From NCBI RefSeq assembly GCF_003719295.1, contig NZ_RFLW01000001.1, forward strand, positions 806,001 to 870,000: 64,000 nucleotides of DNA, given 5' to 3'. Under the pieces are notes generated by a model. That model did not search any database, was not told where the DNA came from, and worked only from the letters and a program-made list of their open reading frames with translations. Made by a program: the position numbers and the translations under genes. Position 1 is the stretch's first letter; each line of letters opens with the position of its first letter. Source of the stretch: Haliea alexandrii (GTDB taxonomy: Bacteria; Pseudomonadota; Gammaproteobacteria; Pseudomonadales; Halieaceae). Below are positions 62,428-64,000 of the stretch, piece by piece.

Positions 62428-62814
62428 ATGAACACAGCAGGAAAGCGTATTTTGATGGCAAAGACGGGGCTCGATGGCCACTGGCGTGGGCCGACCGTTG
62501 TAGCGAAAGCACTACGCGATGCGGGGTTCGAGGTCATCATGATTGGCATGGCCCGTCCCGAGGAGGTCATGCAAGCCAGCATTGATGAGGATGTAGATCT
62601 GGTAGGGCTGAATATCGGGGGGCATGTTGATGTGGCGGTCCGCGCCATCGGCATGGTGCGCGAGTCGCGTCCTGAGGTCCCCATTTTTGTTGGCGGCGTG
62701 GTTCCTCCGCATGCCAAGCGCAAGCTTGAAGGTCTGGGCGTTGAAGTCTACCCGCCGGGCAGTCAGCTTCCGGACATTGTAGCAGCCGCAATCCGGCTAA
62801 CGGGTGCCGCCTGA
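62428..62814 (+). CDS. B12-binding small subunit of the acyl-CoA mutase
   Basis: A 128-residue Rossmann-type cobalamin domain with the base-off/His-on motif D16-G-H18-W-R-G21 and the later G-G pair in I-F-V-G-G-V-V (89-90). The usual SxL motif is replaced by L-N-I-G-G-H (61-66), where Asn stands in for Ser. Length equals stand-alone subunits such as HcmB/IcmB. The start has GAGG upstream and lies 10 bp after the large-subunit stop, so the pair forms one holoenzyme. Confidence 0.93.
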   Translation: MNTAGKRILMAKTGLDGHWRGPTVVAKALRDAGFEVIMIGMARPEEVMQASIDEDVDLVGLNIGGHVDVAVRAIGMVRESRPEVPIFVGGVVPPHAKRKLEGLGVEVYPPGSQLPDIVAAAIRLTGAA

Positions 62815-62830
62815 TTTGCAAGGCGTGGGT

Positions 62831-63808
62831 GTGAGCGAGCAGCCGGTACAGAACCTGTCAGAACTTTTTGAGCAAGCCTGCGCCGGTGATCGGGGTGCAC
62901 TGGCGCGACTTATCAGTATTCTGGAGCGCGGTGGCGAGGCTGCGGCGCAGGTGGAACGGGCGTTGGCATCGCGCACCGCCCGCGGATACACGGTGGGCAT
63001 AACCGGTGCGCCCGGAGCCGGAAAGTCCACCCTGGTCAACGTGCTGCTTGGAGAGGCACTTGCCGACGCTGGCCGTATTGCCTTGTTGGCGGTTGACCCC
63101 TCATCGCCGCTAAGTCGTGGCGCACTGTTGGGAGATCGGGTGCGAATGCACTCTCATGCTGCGTCAAGCGATGTATATATCCGCTCCATGGCCTCTCGTG
63201 GACAACTGGGTGGTCTGGCCGTTGCCACACGTAGTGCTCGGCGTTTACTTGAAGCCTGCAACTGGCCACTGGTAATTATCGAGACGGTGGGCGTCGGGCA
63301 GGTTGAACTGGATGTTGCCTCAACCACCGACACGGTTGTTGTTGTGCTCAATCCCGGCTGGGGCGATGAGGTGCAGGCGAACAAGGCCGGCCTCATGGAG
63401 GTGGCGGATATTTTTGTCATCAACAAAGCCGACAAGGCGGGATTGCAGGCAACCCGGCGGGACCTGGAGGGCGCGTTGGCCGCAATACCGCAGGAGCAGA
63501 GACCCACCATTGTCGAAACCGTTGCCACGGAGGGTCGTGGAGCGACAGACCTCTGGGCGGCAATTGTTGCGCACCGGAAACGCATTACCGCATCGGGTGA
63601 GCTATCCATGCGCCGAGATGAACAGCGTCGGGCCGAGCTCCGGGGGGTTATGGAGGCTCGCCTTGAGCTGGCCCTCGACAAGCTGTTTGCGTCCGATACT
63701 GTTTCCGAGCAACTGCGGGCTATCGGCCAGGGCGATGTAGACATCGTCTCGGCCGGTGATACCCTGCTTGTTGAGCTGTTCGACCGGCAAATGCCCAGTA
63801 GAACGTAA
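62831..63808 (+). CDS. MeaB-like G-protein chaperone of the B12 mutase
   Basis: A 325-residue MeaB/ArgK-type GTPase that would gate adenosylcobalamin loading and rescue of the mutase. P-loop G-A-P-G-A-G-K-S at 59-66, V-D-P-S-S-P-L-S-R-G-A-L-L-G-D near 85-99, E-T-V-G-V-G-Q near 150-156 and N-K-A-D for guanine specificity near 195. GTG 62831 is chosen (AAGG 8 bases upstream); GTG 62804, overlapping the small subunit, is an alternative. It completes a three-gene mutase unit. Confidence 0.92.
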   Translation: MSEQPVQNLSELFEQACAGDRGALARLISILERGGEAAAQVERALASRTARGYTVGITGAPGAGKSTLVNVLLGEALADAGRIALLAVDPSSPLSRGALLGDRVRMHSHAASSDVYIRSMASRGQLGGLAVATRSARRLLEACNWPLVIIETVGVGQVELDVASTTDTVVVVLNPGWGDEVQANKAGLMEVADIFVINKADKAGLQATRRDLEGALAAIPQEQRPTIVETVATEGRGATDLWAAIVAHRKRITASGELSMRRDEQRRAELRGVMEARLELALDKLFASDTVSEQLRAIGQGDVDIVSAGDTLLVELFDRQMPSRT

Positions 63809-63832
63809 AAAGACATTCGAAGGCAGCCTGTC

Positions 63833-64000
63833 ATGAATACCGCCAATCCCCTGTTGATCGAGCGTCACGGCCCTGTCGAGTGGCTGACACTGAACCGTCC
63901 TGAGCGCAGCAATGCGCTCAACGCCGCACTGGTCGATGCGCTGCTGGATTATTTTACCCAACTGCGCGAGCGTGAAGAGGTTCGTGTGGTGGTATTGCGG
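63833..64000 (+). CDS. Enoyl-CoA hydratase/isomerase family protein, cut by the window end
   Basis: The first 56 codons are visible, starting at ATG 63833. The N-terminal pattern (P-V-E-W-L-T-L-N-R-P-E-R-S-N-A-L-N, residues 14-30, then V-R-V-V-V-L-R) is the crotonase-superfamily start. It lies 24 bp after the MeaB-like gene on the same strand, so it is probably part of the mutase operon and acts on the rearranged CoA ester. Confidence 0.85.
   Translation, partial: MNTANPLLIERHGPVEWLTLNRPERSNALNAALVDALLDYFTQLREREEVRVVVLR

Overview
The window is a 64 kb stretch of a high-GC gammaproteobacterial chromosome. Gene families and gene order (hslO-pckA; proA-nadD-rsfS-rlmH-mrdA-rodA-mltB-rlpA-dacA-ybeD-lipB; purEK; fadBA; nrdAB) fit a marine Cellvibrionales/Halieaceae-type heterotroph. 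That placement is inferred from gene order and remembered protein families, not from a search. Coding density is very high, and I saw no tRNA, rRNA, CRISPR array, transposase or phage gene.

Layout. 0-5 kb: the start of an unknown minus-strand gene, then an RND efflux pair (adaptor and permease). 4.6-7.2 kb: hslO-pckA (redox chaperone Hsp33, PEP carboxykinase). 7.4-12.9 kb: an LLM flavin oxidoreductase, an EamA permease, a PHA-granule small protein, a patatin phospholipase apparently starting at CTG, and an AraC regulator divergent from a diiron ferritin-like protein. 13-19.3 kb: rpsT, a TetR regulator with a tyrosine phosphatase, two small secreted or membrane proteins, and an acyltransferase overlapping a DinG helicase. 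19.4-25.4 kb: an exported two-domain VOC protein, an NhaR-like regulator, and purE-purK followed directly by an SbtA bicarbonate permease and SbtB PII-like protein, then yqcC. 25.4-33.2 kb: fadBA, and an overlapping chain of PA2779-like protein, PA2778-like C39 peptidase and haloalkane dehalogenase, followed by an SLC13 permease. 33.4-43 kb: a NUDIX hydrolase, class Ia ribonucleotide reductase nrdAB with a DnaA box upstream, argDF with an intrinsic terminator in its leader, grxD and proA. 43-51.5 kb: the conserved NAD, ribosome-silencing, cell-elongation and lipoate block ending at lipB.

51.5-64 kb: an accessory catabolic region with visibly lower GC. Seven co-directional minus-strand genes (Fe-alcohol dehydrogenase, TetR, acyl-CoA synthetase, TonB-dependent receptor, LLM monooxygenase, metallo-beta-lactamase-fold hydrolase, cytochrome P450) diverge from a plus-strand B12-dependent acyl-CoA mutase operon (large subunit, B12-binding subunit, MeaB-like G protein, enoyl-CoA hydratase cut by the window end). 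The divergent promoters share one palindrome.

The mutase large subunit has replaced residues that are conserved or substrate-determining in characterised mutases, including the catalytic His (Asn here). I therefore read this as an uncharacterised pathway: outer-membrane uptake, oxygenation, possible lactone opening, CoA activation and B12 carbon-skeleton rearrangement of an unknown, probably branched or cyclic substrate. It is the strongest candidate here for an undescribed system.
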